Below, in pieces: positions 63,944 to 64,000 of a stretch of DNA of 64,000 bases. Source of the stretch: Bacillus sp. FJAT-25509 (GTDB lineage Bacteria; Bacillota; Bacilli; Bacillales; Bacillaceae_G); NCBI RefSeq assembly GCF_001420605.1, contig NZ_LJIZ01000038.1:124001-188000 (forward strand), in the 5' to 3' direction. The notes under the pieces are model-generated. The model made no database searches, was not told the DNA's origin, and was given only the letters and a program-made list of their open reading frames with translations. Each line of letters starts with the position of its first letter. The stretch's first letter is position 1. Made by a program: the position numbers and the translations under genes.

Positions 63944-64000
63944 TTACTTTAAGTATTTTAGGGCAATTGCTTCTGTATTAACGACAGCTTCCTTTTTACC
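63944..64000 (-). CDS. 3' end of a minus-strand gene, continues beyond window
   Basis: The minus-strand frame reads GKKEAVVNTEAIALKYLK and stops at 63944-63946. It is open to the window edge and ends 45 bases from a bidirectional terminator, as a convergent gene should. Too short to identify. Confidence 0.4.
   Translation of the reverse strand, partial: GKKEAVVNTEAIALKYLK

Overview
The window comes from an AT-rich, spore-forming Firmicute of the family Bacillaceae. The signs are small acid-soluble spore proteins (SspP, SspO, SspN, Tlp), a GerAB-type germination permease, a LysM/GH18 cortex-type glycosidase, T-box leaders and strong GGAGG ribosome sites. From about 11.7 to 41.3 kb the backbone follows the Bacillus subtilis ccdA-yne-citB-parEC block: ccdA, a decayed yneI, ccdC/yneJ, yneK, sspP, sspO, citB, yneN, sspN, tlp, yneP, plsY/yneS, yneT, parE, parC. 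Species-specific genes are inserted between these. I cannot name the species.

Left arm (1-11 kb, accessory): the 3' part of a secreted M6 metalloprotease; a possible decayed IS605-type end; a short leader ORF followed directly by an intrinsic terminator, in front of a BmrC/BmrD-type heterodimeric ABC exporter; a secreted sedolisin (S53) protease; a dispersed Bacillaceae repeat; and an azlC-azlD amino-acid exporter.

Backbone with insertions (11.7-41.3 kb): thiol-disulfide genes (ccdA, ccdC, a bdbD-like gene, a yneN-like gene) are interleaved with spore genes. Three genes are visibly broken: the yneI relic, a DUF5412 gene with an early stop, and a DUF4261 gene shifted by two bases in a TA run. 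Between sspO and citB lie a signal-less endolysin-like peptidase, an acyltransferase, an orphan gerAB-like gene and a possible phage-tail relic. citB carries a well-placed CcpC-type operator and is followed by an eleven-unit, 20-bp tandem repeat. Further insertions are yaaH-like, a prohibitin-like gene with a small membrane partner, and a two-component system with an HtrA protease. parEC has a LexA box directly after its -10.

Three copies of a short mobile-looking repeat (about 27.3, 29.5 and 36.4 kb) sit in or beside intrinsic terminators, with terminator sequence duplicated on each side. This is the most unusual structure seen here.

Right arm (41.5-64 kb): a complete branched-chain amino-acid ABC operon (livJ-H-M-G-F); glyS behind a glycine T-box; a Bax-inhibitor-like membrane protein; two small conserved proteins; corA; and a T-box-controlled isoleucyl-tRNA synthetase of the eukaryote-like type (IleRS2), the class associated with mupirocin resistance. 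Then come a compact structured RNA candidate, a membrane-anchored DJ-1/PfpI protein under two CsoR-like operators, a divergent lysE/mocR pair with a clear operator, a cytochrome P450, a GNAT acetyltransferase and a HAD phosphatase. The last 57 bases hold the end of a further minus-strand gene.
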